A stretch of DNA of 64,000 nt, from positions 88,451 to 152,450 of the forward strand of contig JAJFIQ010000016.1 in the NCBI GenBank assembly GCA_021774785.1. Reading direction: 5' to 3'. The notes under the pieces were generated by a model. That model did not search any database and had not been told where the DNA came from. It saw only the letters and a list, made by a program, of their open reading frames with translations. The position numbers and the translations under genes are program-made. Of the stretch, positions 18,375 through 26,890 are shown piece after piece. Numbering within the stretch: the stretch's first letter is position 1; each line of letters opens with the position of its first letter. This stretch comes from Emcibacter sp. Lineage in GTDB: Bacteria; Pseudomonadota; Alphaproteobacteria; Sphingomonadales; Emcibacteraceae.

Positions 18375-19946
18375 ATGTCAAATTTCAATGTAGAACTGCA
18401 TACTATTGATATAACTATTCTGGTCGCCTATTTTCTGTTTGTTATGGGACTGGGTATATATCTTGGCCGGAAATATAAGGATGCGGAAGATTATTTTCTT
18501 GCTGGCAGAAGCATGATATGGCCTTTCATAGGATTGTCTCTTTTTGCGTCGAATATATCCAGCACAACCCTGATCGGGTTGGCGGGTGAGGCCTATGGTA
18601 CGGGAATTTCCGTTTTTAATTATGAATGGATGGCGGCTGTTGTATTGGTCTTTTTTGCTATTTTTATCCTGCCTTTTGTTCTGCGTTCGGGTGTTTATAC
18701 CATGCCCGAATTTCTGGAGAGGCGGTTTGATGGCCGTGCGCGGGTCTATTTTGCCGGCTTGACCATATTCCTGAATATTTTTGTTGATACGGCAGGCAGT
18801 CTATTTGCCGGGGCGCTGGTCATTCAAATGGTGTTCCCGGATGTTGCCATACTTGCGGTAGTGGCGGGGGTATATACGATAACCGGTGGCTTGGCGGCAG
18901 TAATATATACCGACGCTATTCAGGCCATACTATTGATTGTTGGTTCGGTTGTGATATCGGTTATTGCCTTTGACAAGATCGGTGACTGGGACACTTTGGT
19001 TTCACAGGTTTCTCCGGACAAATTAAGCTTGGTCAGACCCCTGGATGACCCGGGAGTGCCGTGGCTTGGTTTGGTGGTTGGTGTGCCGTTGCTGGGTTTT
19101 TATTTCTGGTGTACAAACCAGTTTATGGTACAGCGCGTTCTCAGCGCCAAAGATATTAATCATGGTCGATGGGGAAGTTTGTTCGCGGGTGCTTTAAAGC
19201 TCCCGGTATTATTTATCATGGTACTTCCCGGTACCTTTGCGATTATACTTTATCCTGATCTTGCCCGGCCGGACCTTGTGTATCCCACATTATTATTTGA
19301 TCTTCTGCCGGTGGGTTTGCTGGGGCTGGTTCTGGCGGGTTTTGTTGCGGCATTGATGTCACAGATTGACTCGACCCTTAATTCAGCTTCGACCCTTGTC
19401 ACCATGGATTTTGTGCGCAAATTTCACCCCGAACTATCCAGTCACCGCTTGTTGATCATTGGCCGATATGTGACCTTTATAATTATGGTTCTTGCCGTGT
19501 TATGGGCACCGCAAATTGAAAGTTTCTCATCTTTATTCAAATATTTACAGAAAGTTCTGGCCTATGCCATTCCGCCAGTTGTTGCTTTATTTCTTATCGG
19601 CTCTTTTTGGAAAGGGGCCCATGCAAAGGCAGCATTCTCAACGATTGTTCTGGGCAACCTCTTAAGCGCGGGTCTGTTTATCGCCATTGAGCTGTTGGAG
19701 GTCATGTCATTACATTTCCTTTATGTGCCGCCAATTCTGTTTGTTGTTTGCTGCTTTATTTTGATAATTTTCAGTATCATATTGCCGAAGGGGGCGGAAG
19801 AAGATGCCACGGACCTTGTCTGGACCAAAGGTATTTATGATGCGGAAACCATCGAACTTAAAGCCTACCCTTGGTATCAGAACTACCGTGTGCTATCGGT
19901 TATTCTGCTCTCGGCAACGGCAGCTATTGTTATTTCTTTTTGGTAA
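18375..19946 (+). CDS. SSS family sodium:solute symporter, probable sucrose/sugar transporter
   Basis: Inner-membrane sodium-driven symporter of 523 residues with 13-14 hydrophobic segments. Family marks include YFLAGRSMIWPFIGLSLFASNIS near residue 45, the GGLAAVIYTDAIQA signature and LMSQIDSTLNSASTL in the core. The closest kind is the SGLT-like sugar group. ATG 18375 is chosen because GGGAGG (18365-18370) lies 4 bases upstream; the frame is open 26 codons further, but that part covers the leader. The divergent partner of the receptor, it would carry sucrose, or its glucose/fructose products, across the inner membrane. Its last 17 bases overlap the convergent LacI gene. Confidence 0.87.
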   Translation: MSNFNVELHTIDITILVAYFLFVMGLGIYLGRKYKDAEDYFLAGRSMIWPFIGLSLFASNISSTTLIGLAGEAYGTGISVFNYEWMAAVVLVFFAIFILPFVLRSGVYTMPEFLERRFDGRARVYFAGLTIFLNIFVDTAGSLFAGALVIQMVFPDVAILAVVAGVYTITGGLAAVIYTDAIQAILLIVGSVVISVIAFDKIGDWDTLVSQVSPDKLSLVRPLDDPGVPWLGLVVGVPLLGFYFWCTNQFMVQRVLSAKDINHGRWGSLFAGALKLPVLFIMVLPGTFAIILYPDLARPDLVYPTLLFDLLPVGLLGLVLAGFVAALMSQIDSTLNSASTLVTMDFVRKFHPELSSHRLLIIGRYVTFIIMVLAVLWAPQIESFSSLFKYLQKVLAYAIPPVVALFLIGSFWKGAHAKAAFSTIVLGNLLSAGLFIAIELLEVMSLHFLYVPPILFVVCCFILIIFSIILPKGAEEDATDLVWTKGIYDAETIELKAYPWYQNYRVLSVILLSATAAIVISFW

Positions 19947-20991
19947 GGGCGCCACAGGAACTACGGATGGTCAGTTCAGTTGGCAAAAGAACCGAAGCTG
20001 GTTCTTCACCGTCGAGAATGCGCAATAGGTTTTTGACCATTTGATGTCCGCCTTCCGCGCAATTTTGGCGTACGGTGGTTAAGGCCGGATTATAATAGGA
20101 TGACAACATAATATCATCATAACCGATTACGGATATATCATCAGGAACCTCAAGGTCATATTGCTTTAAGGCCCGTATTGCGGACATGGCAAGCACATCA
20201 CTTGCGGCTACAATGCTGTCAAATCTGGTGCCACTTTTTATTAATTCTGCCGTGGCGGCAAAAGCCGCTTCACTTTCAAAAGGCGTACTCATTTCTAATC
20301 TGTTATCAGGCTTAATGCCGGCCTTCTTTAAAGCGGCTAGGTAACCCTCATAGCGCAACCGGACTTCGGGTAGATTCTTATCGCCAAGAAAGGCAAGACG
20401 TTTCCGACCCAATGACAGCAAATGTTCCGCAGCCATTTTTCCTCCATTGAAATTATCACTACCCACGGAGCAATATTTCTGGCCGGGCAATTTCGCGCCC
20501 CAGACGACAAAAGCATCAAATGTTTCCCAAAGGTGATTGATTTTATCATGCTCATCGCCCTGACCAATTAATATCATGCCGTCACAACGTTGTAATTTCG
20601 TGTATTCTTCAATCCAGTTTACGGATTGACCCGATGTTTTAGCTAATAATAATTCATGGCCGGCCTCATTCAATGCATCGGCAATATTGCCCAATAATTC
20701 AAGGAAAAAAGGATCAAGAATACGCCAGTCCGAATTATTGGCGCTCGGCATGAGAACGGCGATGGTAAGGGTTTCTTTCAGGAAAAAATTACGGGCATTC
20801 ACATTAAGCCGGTAATTATGTTCCTTGGCCAGACCTTTAATCTTGTCACGGGTTTTTTTGCTGACCAGAGGGTTGTCGCTTAGAGCTCTTGATACCGTGG
20901 ATTTGGATACCCCCGCAAGTTCAGCCAAATCATCCATCTTGATTGGCCTGCGTTTATTTATACGGTGCTTGCGGTCCACTTCAGAAGTCAA
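19930..20991 (-). CDS. LacI family transcriptional repressor of the sucrose locus
   Basis: Sugar-responsive repressor with an N-terminal helix-turn-helix (MDDLAELAGVSKSTVSRALSDN) and hinge, followed by a periplasmic-binding-protein-like effector domain (TIAVLMPSANN through ISVIGYDDIMLSSYYNPALTTVRQ). The start is uncertain. TTG 20991 is preferred because AGGAT (21002-20998) precedes it and the protein then starts shortly before the DNA-binding helices; TTG 21063 is possible but adds 24 residues. It probably binds the CAACCGGTTG pair and is released by sucrose or a derivative. It resembles SuxR by position rather than by any diagnostic residue. Confidence 0.88.
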   Translation of the reverse strand: MTSEVDRKHRINKRRPIKMDDLAELAGVSKSTVSRALSDNPLVSKKTRDKIKGLAKEHNYRLNVNARNFFLKETLTIAVLMPSANNSDWRILDPFFLELLGNIADALNEAGHELLLAKTSGQSVNWIEEYTKLQRCDGMILIGQGDEHDKINHLWETFDAFVVWGAKLPGQKYCSVGSDNFNGGKMAAEHLLSLGRKRLAFLGDKNLPEVRLRYEGYLAALKKAGIKPDNRLEMSTPFESEAAFAATAELIKSGTRFDSIVAASDVLAMSAIRALKQYDLEVPDDISVIGYDDIMLSSYYNPALTTVRQNCAEGGHQMVKNLLRILDGEEPASVLLPTELTIRSSCGALTKKK

Positions 20992-21186
20992 ATATACATC
21001 CTTATTTATAAGGGTAAATGCTACACGGTTATTCTCCAAATACCAACATAGTTTTACTTTCAAACCTGAAAAAATTAACAGCCATTATCACATTAAGTTT
21101 TTATGTCCTGAAGCAAGCAGGAGAGGAGGGCAGGGTTATATTTTATCTGGTTTATGTTCCGTAAGCGAAAAATTGACATCACGAGG

Positions 21187-22974
21187 TTATTTTTTTAACC
21201 GATATGCTAATTGTGGTCGCGTGATACCGAGCGTGCGGGCTGCGGCGGATAGGTTGCCATCGGCTTTTGCAACAGCTTTTTCAATGAGATTTCTCTCAAG
21301 TGTCTCAAGCCCTATATTTTGATCAATCAGGCTGTCTATGATTGTATCTACAGGATGCTGGTCACGGTTATTCTCGTCCAGATTGGGGCTGGTTGAATCA
21401 TTCACCGAACCATCTTTATTTATACCCAGGATGGGGATGGTGATTTCTTCGCCGAAAGTAAATAGATGGCTCAGGTCAATGGCACCATCATTGGGGGCCA
21501 AGATGACCCCCCTTTCTATTAGATTTTCAAGTTCCCGAATATTGCCGGGCCAGTTATAATTGAGAAACCCATTGATAGCACGGGATGTAAAACCGGTAAT
21601 ATTTTTATCGTAGCTGGTACCATATTTCTTTAGGAAGTGATTAATTAGTAGCGGGATATCAGCCTTTCGTTCCCGAAGAGGTGGAATATGAATGGGAAAG
21701 ACATTCAGTCTAAAATATAAATCTTCCCGGAACCGCCCTTCTTTTACTTCCTGTTTTAGGTTAACATTGGTGGCTGCGATGACTCTAATATCTATCTCGA
21801 TGGTTTTTTTGCCGCCGACACGCTCAATCTGTTGTTCCTGTAGGACGCGGAGCAATTTTCCCTGAGCCGCCAGAGATAATGTGCCAATTTCATCCAGAAA
21901 TATGGTTCCGGTATCCGCCCGTTCAAAACGTCCTGCCCGGGATTCTATGGCCCCTGTGAAAGCACCTTTCTCAACACCGAATAGTTCTGATTCCAACAAG
22001 CTATCCGGTATGGCGGCACAGTTGACCGCGATATAGGGGGTGTCCTGCCGTTCACTGATCTGATGTAGGGTGCGGGCGAACATTTCCTTGCCTACGCCAG
22101 ATTCCCCAAGGAACAATACCGTAGCATTGGTTTTGCCTACCTTGTCCAGCATGTGACATGCCACATTAAAGGCCGCAGAAGCCCCCACCATATTTGTGGA
22201 TATTTTTGAATGAAATTCAGTTTTTACATCAGGACTTATGTCCGCATCAAGATCGACAACCTGTTCACGTGCCTTCATAATGGTGTCAGCATTGGCAAAA
22301 GCCTGTGGCTGCATGAAGGCCATGTCTTCTTCAATATCATCCCATTCTTCAACTGGCTTGCCGATAATGCGGCAATGGACGTGCCCGATGGCGCGACATT
22401 CCACTTCCTGATATACAATTGGTCGACCCATAAAGACTGATGTATATCCACTGGCGTAACCAATCTGCATCCAACAGACGGGTTCGGTTCCTATACCGTA
22501 TTTTTCAATATGGATTTCATCCTCTATGCTGTCATGCCATAGAAATTCACCGTAAAATTTGCCTTTAGCCACATCAGCTTCAAGTCGTACAGGCTCTACA
22601 GATACAATACCTTCCAGCGCGTGAAGCTGTGGACCGACGGAGAAAATATCGAAAAAATCCTCCCCCGGCCTTAACTTGGCGGCCAACTCTGCGTCCTGGG
22701 CGCCGGAGACATACCCCATTCGGGTTAACAGGGCGCGGGCCTTATTGATCCCAAGGGATTCAATAAGTTCAGAGCGTAATGCCCCCATGGAACCGGCATG
22801 TAACATCATCATGCGAATGTCATCAAGCCAGATCCGACCATCTTGTGGTGAAAATTTCAGGCGTTCAGAAAGGTCGTGAAAGTCCGGTAGGCCGGGAATC
22901 ATTTCAATTTTATCGTTAATATCTTCGGGTTGACCAAAGGATGCCCGGCCCGGGAAAATATGAGATTTAGTCAC
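21187..22974 (-). CDS. dmpR: DmpR/MopR-type phenol-sensing sigma-54 activator
   Basis: Enhancer-binding protein of 595 residues: XylR N-terminal sensor domain, V4R domain (about 140-205), AAA+ ATPase (Walker A GESGVGKE 290-297, sigma-54 loop GAFTGA 337-342) and a C-terminal Fis-type helix-turn-helix ([19 protein letters not shown]). Measured against MopR numbering as I recall it, the zinc residues C155, E178, C181 and C189 map with a constant +12 shift to C167, E190, C193 and C201. The phenol-contacting H106 and W134 map to H118 and W146, both present. A phenol or simple alkylphenol inducer is therefore likely. It points away from the sigma-54 promoter at 23299 and lies 9 kb from the one at 32345, both probable targets. 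Confidence 0.92.
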   Translation of the reverse strand: MTKSHIFPGRASFGQPEDINDKIEMIPGLPDFHDLSERLKFSPQDGRIWLDDIRMMMLHAGSMGALRSELIESLGINKARALLTRMGYVSGAQDAELAAKLRPGEDFFDIFSVGPQLHALEGIVSVEPVRLEADVAKGKFYGEFLWHDSIEDEIHIEKYGIGTEPVCWMQIGYASGYTSVFMGRPIVYQEVECRAIGHVHCRIIGKPVEEWDDIEEDMAFMQPQAFANADTIMKAREQVVDLDADISPDVKTEFHSKISTNMVGASAAFNVACHMLDKVGKTNATVLFLGESGVGKEMFARTLHQISERQDTPYIAVNCAAIPDSLLESELFGVEKGAFTGAIESRAGRFERADTGTIFLDEIGTLSLAAQGKLLRVLQEQQIERVGGKKTIEIDIRVIAATNVNLKQEVKEGRFREDLYFRLNVFPIHIPPLRERKADIPLLINHFLKKYGTSYDKNITGFTSRAINGFLNYNWPGNIRELENLIERGVILAPNDGAIDLSHLFTFGEEITIPILGINKDGSVNDSTSPNLDENNRDQHPVDTIIDSLIDQNIGLETLERNLIEKAVAKADGNLSAAARTLGITRPQLAYRLKK

Positions 22975-23063
22975 GTTATAGACCTTTCATAATTAACACA
23001 TGAATAATAGCCCCGGACGATAAGTATTATACTCATTTCTACTGTATAAATAAGCTATCTCAT

Positions 23064-23161
23064 CCGGGAATTACAAGCGTTATTTTATGATTTAATCAAT
23101 TTAACTAATAAAATAATAAGGAATTTTATCATTTGAGAAGGTCGGTATTTGTAATTCCCGG
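23064..23161. repeat. 13-base inverted repeat, candidate upstream activating sites
   Basis: CCGGGAATTACAA (23064-23076) and its exact complement TTGTAATTCCCGG (23149-23161) are separated by 72 bases, 85 bases start to start, about eight helical turns. They lie roughly 140-240 bases upstream of the -24 box, where sigma-54 activators usually bind. The arms do not resemble the TTGAT-N6-ATCAA dyad before the phenol operon, so the binding protein is open. Confidence 0.5.
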
Positions 23162-23298
23162 AACCTATTCAACGGATCGCTCTCATTTAATATATTAAGT
23201 AATTATATGGTTAAGTCTTTGAAAAACGTATAGGAAATTTAACGAGTTAAACAATCGTTTTTAACAAAAAATTAAGATTCTCCAATGGAATAAAATAA

Positions 23299-23315
23299 TT
23301 GGCATAGCTTTTGCA
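23299..23315 (+). promoter_or_regulatory. Sigma-54 promoter of the envelope operon
   Basis: TTGGCATAGCTTTTGCA matches the -24/-12 consensus (TGGCAC-N5-TTGC) with GG and GC exactly 10 bases apart. It lies about 77 bases before the first start codon and faces away from the sigma-54 activator gene. Confidence 0.8.
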
Positions 23316-23391
23316 TTTTTAGCTCCCTAAAGGCCCGACTAAAATTTTGAAATAAAATTAAAGGCCCTATTGATTATTTGGAGGATTGGAA

Positions 23392-24381
23392 TTGTTTGCA
23401 GGATTAAAGGTTGAGAACCGGAAAACTTCCCTCATTGCACTGATTGGGCTATTGGCGCTTGTATCAGGATGTGAGGCAAAACTCGATTTATCCGGGGTTG
23501 AGGCTTCTACAGCACAATCACAAACGCGCTATGATCATTATCAGGCGGCTGCCAGATCTTCTGAAGCCGTCGTGGTCATTGGTAACCGTGGGGTGATTCT
23601 GATTTCCAATGATACTGGTGAAAACTGGCGTCGTCATGCTCTACCCGGTAGCAGTCCGGTGTCATTCCCAACATTAGTAGATGTTGACGTATGTCCTGAT
23701 AACCGCTTTGTAGTATTGGACGCTGACCGCAAGCTCTGGATATCAGATGCCAATGGTGAAAACTGGATATCCAAGCCTATTCCCACCGAAGAAGAAGTGC
23801 TTGACCTTACCTGTGATCAAAGTGGTGCTCTGTGGGTTGCGGGCAGTTTCACCCTGATCATGGATAGCCATGACCTTGGAGATACCTGGACGGATAAATC
23901 CATTGCAGAAGATGCCATGTTCAGCCGTATCCAGTTTGTAGATCAACATAATGGCATCGTGACGGGTGAATTTGGAACTGTTTACATCACAAATGATGGC
24001 GGGAAAAGTTGGGAAGCCAATAATTCTATTCCCAATGAATTTTACCCCATGGCTTCGCATTTTATATCACCTGATGTGGGTTGGGTCGGGGGACTTCAGG
24101 GTATTATTTTTCATACGGAGGATGGTGGTAAAAATTGGCGTCGCCAGCAAACAGGCACAGTTGCTCCAATCTATAATATCTGTGTCGTGAATGGTGAGGC
24201 TTATGCCGTTGGCGAGCAAGGTACCATTCTCACTTTATCAGGAGATGTGTGGAAGCCGGTCGATGCAAAGCTGGGGTTTGGTTACCTGCGGGCCTTGCTT
24301 CCCATGAAGGACGGAAATTTGTTGATCGCGGGTGGTGGTGGATTAGTCAAGCTTCTGACTGCGCAGGATCTAGAGGATTAA
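23392..24381 (+). CDS. YCF48/BNR-type propeller lipoprotein
   Basis: A lipoprotein of about 329 residues with a lipobox (LALVSGC) at the end of an N-terminal hydrophobic stretch. The rest is made of repeated blades of the YCF48/BNR type with Asp/Trp turns: NDTGENWRR, DANGENWIS, HDLGDTWTD, NDGGKSWEA and EDGGKNWRR. Such proteins bind partner proteins. In bacteria they occur beside MMPL transporters and DUF1302/DUF1329 proteins, as here. TTG 23392 is preferred because GGAGG (23380-23384) lies 7 bases upstream; a TTG at 23386 is too close. First gene behind the sigma-54 promoter. The function is not established; a periplasmic adaptor for the transporter is an inference. Confidence 0.8.
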   Translation: MFAGLKVENRKTSLIALIGLLALVSGCEAKLDLSGVEASTAQSQTRYDHYQAAARSSEAVVVIGNRGVILISNDTGENWRRHALPGSSPVSFPTLVDVDVCPDNRFVVLDADRKLWISDANGENWISKPIPTEEEVLDLTCDQSGALWVAGSFTLIMDSHDLGDTWTDKSIAEDAMFSRIQFVDQHNGIVTGEFGTVYITNDGGKSWEANNSIPNEFYPMASHFISPDVGWVGGLQGIIFHTEDGGKNWRRQQTGTVAPIYNICVVNGEAYAVGEQGTILTLSGDVWKPVDAKLGFGYLRALLPMKDGNLLIAGGGGLVKLLTAQDLED

Positions 24382-24443
24382 TTCATTCGTCGGGCGATCG
24401 AAAAGAAACAGAATTAAGAAATATAATATTAGGGACTATGTAA

Positions 24444-26837
24444 ATGTCGAAATTCACCCACTTTCTCAAAGATATTGATGATCATATCTTTGCTTACCCA
24501 AAAATAATTTTGGGTTTGTTACTGGCTATCACGATATTTTTTGCTATGCAAATTCCCGGGGTAAAAATGTATTCCGACTTTGCCGATCTGTTGCCACAAG
24601 AGCATCCCTATATTCAGCTTCATAACGATATTCGCGATACATTTGGCGGTGCCAATGTGGTCGTGGTTGGTGTTGAGGTGGAAGAAGGCACGATCTTTAA
24701 TAATGATGTGTTGGCTCTGATACATCGCTTGACACAGGCTGTAGATAGTCTGCCGGCGATCAATCATAACCTTGTTACCAGCCTGACCCATCGTACTTCA
24801 CGGAAAACATGGTTGTCAGAAGAAGGTTCTATTGTATCACAACCCTATTATGATCCTACCAAAAACCCCATTTTGAATGTGGAAGAAATGGCCGAAATGC
24901 GTGATGCCGTATTGGCTAACCCTCGGGTATATGGTCTGATGGTCTCGCCTGATCTGAAATCTGCATTGATCAAGGGACAGCTGAACGAGGGGGCTCTTGA
25001 TTATGAAAAAACCTTTATTCAAATTCAGGAATTCAGGGCTAAAGAACAGGTTTCGGGTATCAATATTCATGTAACCGGACAGCCAATGCTTGTGGGTTGG
25101 GTCTATACTTATATTCAGCAAATCATTCAGATTTTCATGTTCACTATTGTCTTCATGTTCGTATTGTTGATGGTTTATTTCAGACGGTTATACGGTGTTC
25201 TGATCCCCATGGTGGGCATTGCCATTTCTTCCATATGGGGAATCGGTATCCTGTCGTTGTTGGGCTATAATCTGGACCCGCTCACCCTGGTGATACCATT
25301 CCTTATTTCCGCACGGGCAATGTCCCACGGTATACAGCTTGTGGAGCGTTATTATGATGAATTTGCCAAATGCGGCAATGGTCGAAAAGCAGCCCGCACA
25401 ACTTTTGACAGTCTGTTCCGTCCGGGTTCACTCGGGGTGATCTCTGATGCGGTGGGTCTGTTGCTGATATCATTAGGATCGATCCCCATAAATACAAAAT
25501 TATCTTATTATGCCTCTCTCTGGGCGTTATGCGTGATTGTGAATGTTCTGGTCATGGTGCCTATGCTGTTGTCGGTTTTACCCCAACCCAAGAGGGCAGA
25601 AATTCGTCATGGCTGGATCAGAAAATTTCTTCCCAAGGTTGGTGCTTTAGTGGCAAATCCAAATAGCGCAAGACGCATATTAATGGCGACCATAGCTTTG
25701 TTTGTAATCGGCGGATTTTTTAGCTCATCTGTACAGATTGGCGAAGCTGAACCGGGCAGCCCCTTGCTCTATCCCGATCATGATTACAATATGTCTTCAT
25801 CGGCGATTAATACCAGCTTTCCCGGTTCCGAAGAGCTTTATATCATTGCCCGGACGGAAGAAAAAGGCGGCCTGAAAAAGCCGGAAGTGATTAAGGCGCT
25901 GGAAGACTTCCAGAATTATATGTTGAATGACCCGGAACTTGGTGGAGCCAAGGGCCTGCCGGATTTGGTGAAGCAGGTTAATCGTTTGTTGCATAATAAT
26001 GATCCGCGTTATTTTCAGGTACCCCATGATGAATTTTATGTGGGCGGGCTTATGTTTGCTTATATGGCATCAAGCCCCATTCCCGGTGCTTTGAAAGAGT
26101 TTGTAAATCCGGAAGAAACCGATGCTAATATGGTGTTCTATTACAAAGATCATCAGGGCGAAACCATTCGCCGGGCTACCCATATGATTAAAAGCTGGAT
26201 CGCTGAAAAGGGTGAAACCATAGAGGGGCTGAGCTTTCATCTGGCCGGGGGTATCATCGGGGTGACGGCTGCTATTAATGAGGCCGTATTTGTCACCAAC
26301 GCGATTGTAGTTCCATCGGTTCTGGCACTGATATTCCTGTTTGTGACTTTCTTTTATGGTTCGTTCCATGCGGGTTGGCTGATGTTTCTGGCCATGTCTT
26401 TTGCCACCATCCTCAGCTATGGCTACATGGGCTTTATGAACATAGGAATCAACGTGAATACGGTGCCGATCATAGCGGTCGGAATCGGGGTTGGTATCGA
26501 TTATTCCATTTACATAATGGACCGTATCCGGGAAGAAATTTTAACATCGGATAGTCTACAGGCGGCGGTTATTCGCGCCATCAGTACCACGGGCCTTGCG
26601 GTCTGTGTAACAGCAGGTGCCTTGATCCTTGGGGTGATCATGTGGGTATTCCTGTCGGATCTGCGTTTCCAGTCCGATGCCGCCCTGCTTCTTGTTGTGA
26701 TGCTTGTCTTTAACATGGTGGCTTCCCTATTTATCGTCCCCAGCTGGATCACAATCTTTAAACCAAAATTTATCACAGACATTGAGGTTGTCGACGGCGT
26801 GATTGAAGAAAAGCACGCCACCCAAACGGCAGCTTGA
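24444..26837 (+). CDS. MMPL/RND superfamily transporter
   Basis: A 797-residue inner-membrane protein of the MMPL branch of RND transporters. It shows the duplicated layout: one N-terminal helix (about 18-34), a large periplasmic loop, five or six helices (about 225-380), then a second helix and loop (about 420-620) and a second helix bundle to about residue 775. The GVGIGVDYSIYIMDRIREE stretch near residue 690 is a classic MMPL/HpnN motif. Members move hydrophobic molecules such as lipids, sterols or hopanoids across the envelope. In this set it is the likely energy-coupled part, importing or exporting a lipophilic phenol or its products. The C-terminal tail is short and charged. Confidence 0.87.
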   Translation: MSKFTHFLKDIDDHIFAYPKIILGLLLAITIFFAMQIPGVKMYSDFADLLPQEHPYIQLHNDIRDTFGGANVVVVGVEVEEGTIFNNDVLALIHRLTQAVDSLPAINHNLVTSLTHRTSRKTWLSEEGSIVSQPYYDPTKNPILNVEEMAEMRDAVLANPRVYGLMVSPDLKSALIKGQLNEGALDYEKTFIQIQEFRAKEQVSGINIHVTGQPMLVGWVYTYIQQIIQIFMFTIVFMFVLLMVYFRRLYGVLIPMVGIAISSIWGIGILSLLGYNLDPLTLVIPFLISARAMSHGIQLVERYYDEFAKCGNGRKAARTTFDSLFRPGSLGVISDAVGLLLISLGSIPINTKLSYYASLWALCVIVNVLVMVPMLLSVLPQPKRAEIRHGWIRKFLPKVGALVANPNSARRILMATIALFVIGGFFSSSVQIGEAEPGSPLLYPDHDYNMSSSAINTSFPGSEELYIIARTEEKGGLKKPEVIKALEDFQNYMLNDPELGGAKGLPDLVKQVNRLLHNNDPRYFQVPHDEFYVGGLMFAYMASSPIPGALKEFVNPEETDANMVFYYKDHQGETIRRATHMIKSWIAEKGETIEGLSFHLAGGIIGVTAAINEAVFVTNAIVVPSVLALIFLFVTFFYGSFHAGWLMFLAMSFATILSYGYMGFMNIGINVNTVPIIAVGIGVGIDYSIYIMDRIREEILTSDSLQAAVIRAISTTGLAVCVTAGALILGVIMWVFLSDLRFQSDAALLLVVMLVFNMVASLFIVPSWITIFKPKFITDIEVVDGVIEEKHATQTAA

Positions 26838-26890
26838 TGGCCCATCAGGGCAATTTTCAAGTTCCTAATAACAATATTCGGGAGTACTAA

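Larger units (their letters stand above)
22975..23391. other. AT-rich divergent regulatory region
   Basis: The 417-base gap between the sigma-54 activator gene (leftward) and the envelope operon (rightward) shows no coding potential. It holds a long inverted repeat (23064-23161) and a -24/-12 promoter (23299-23315), listed separately. A weak AT-rich dyad TGAT-TTA-ATCA lies near 23088. Confidence 0.7.

Noticed and set aside
26835..26847. Terminator after the MMPL gene (TGATGG/CCATCA palindrome)
   Set aside because: The stem is short, has almost no loop and no T run, and the next operon gene starts 44 bases later.
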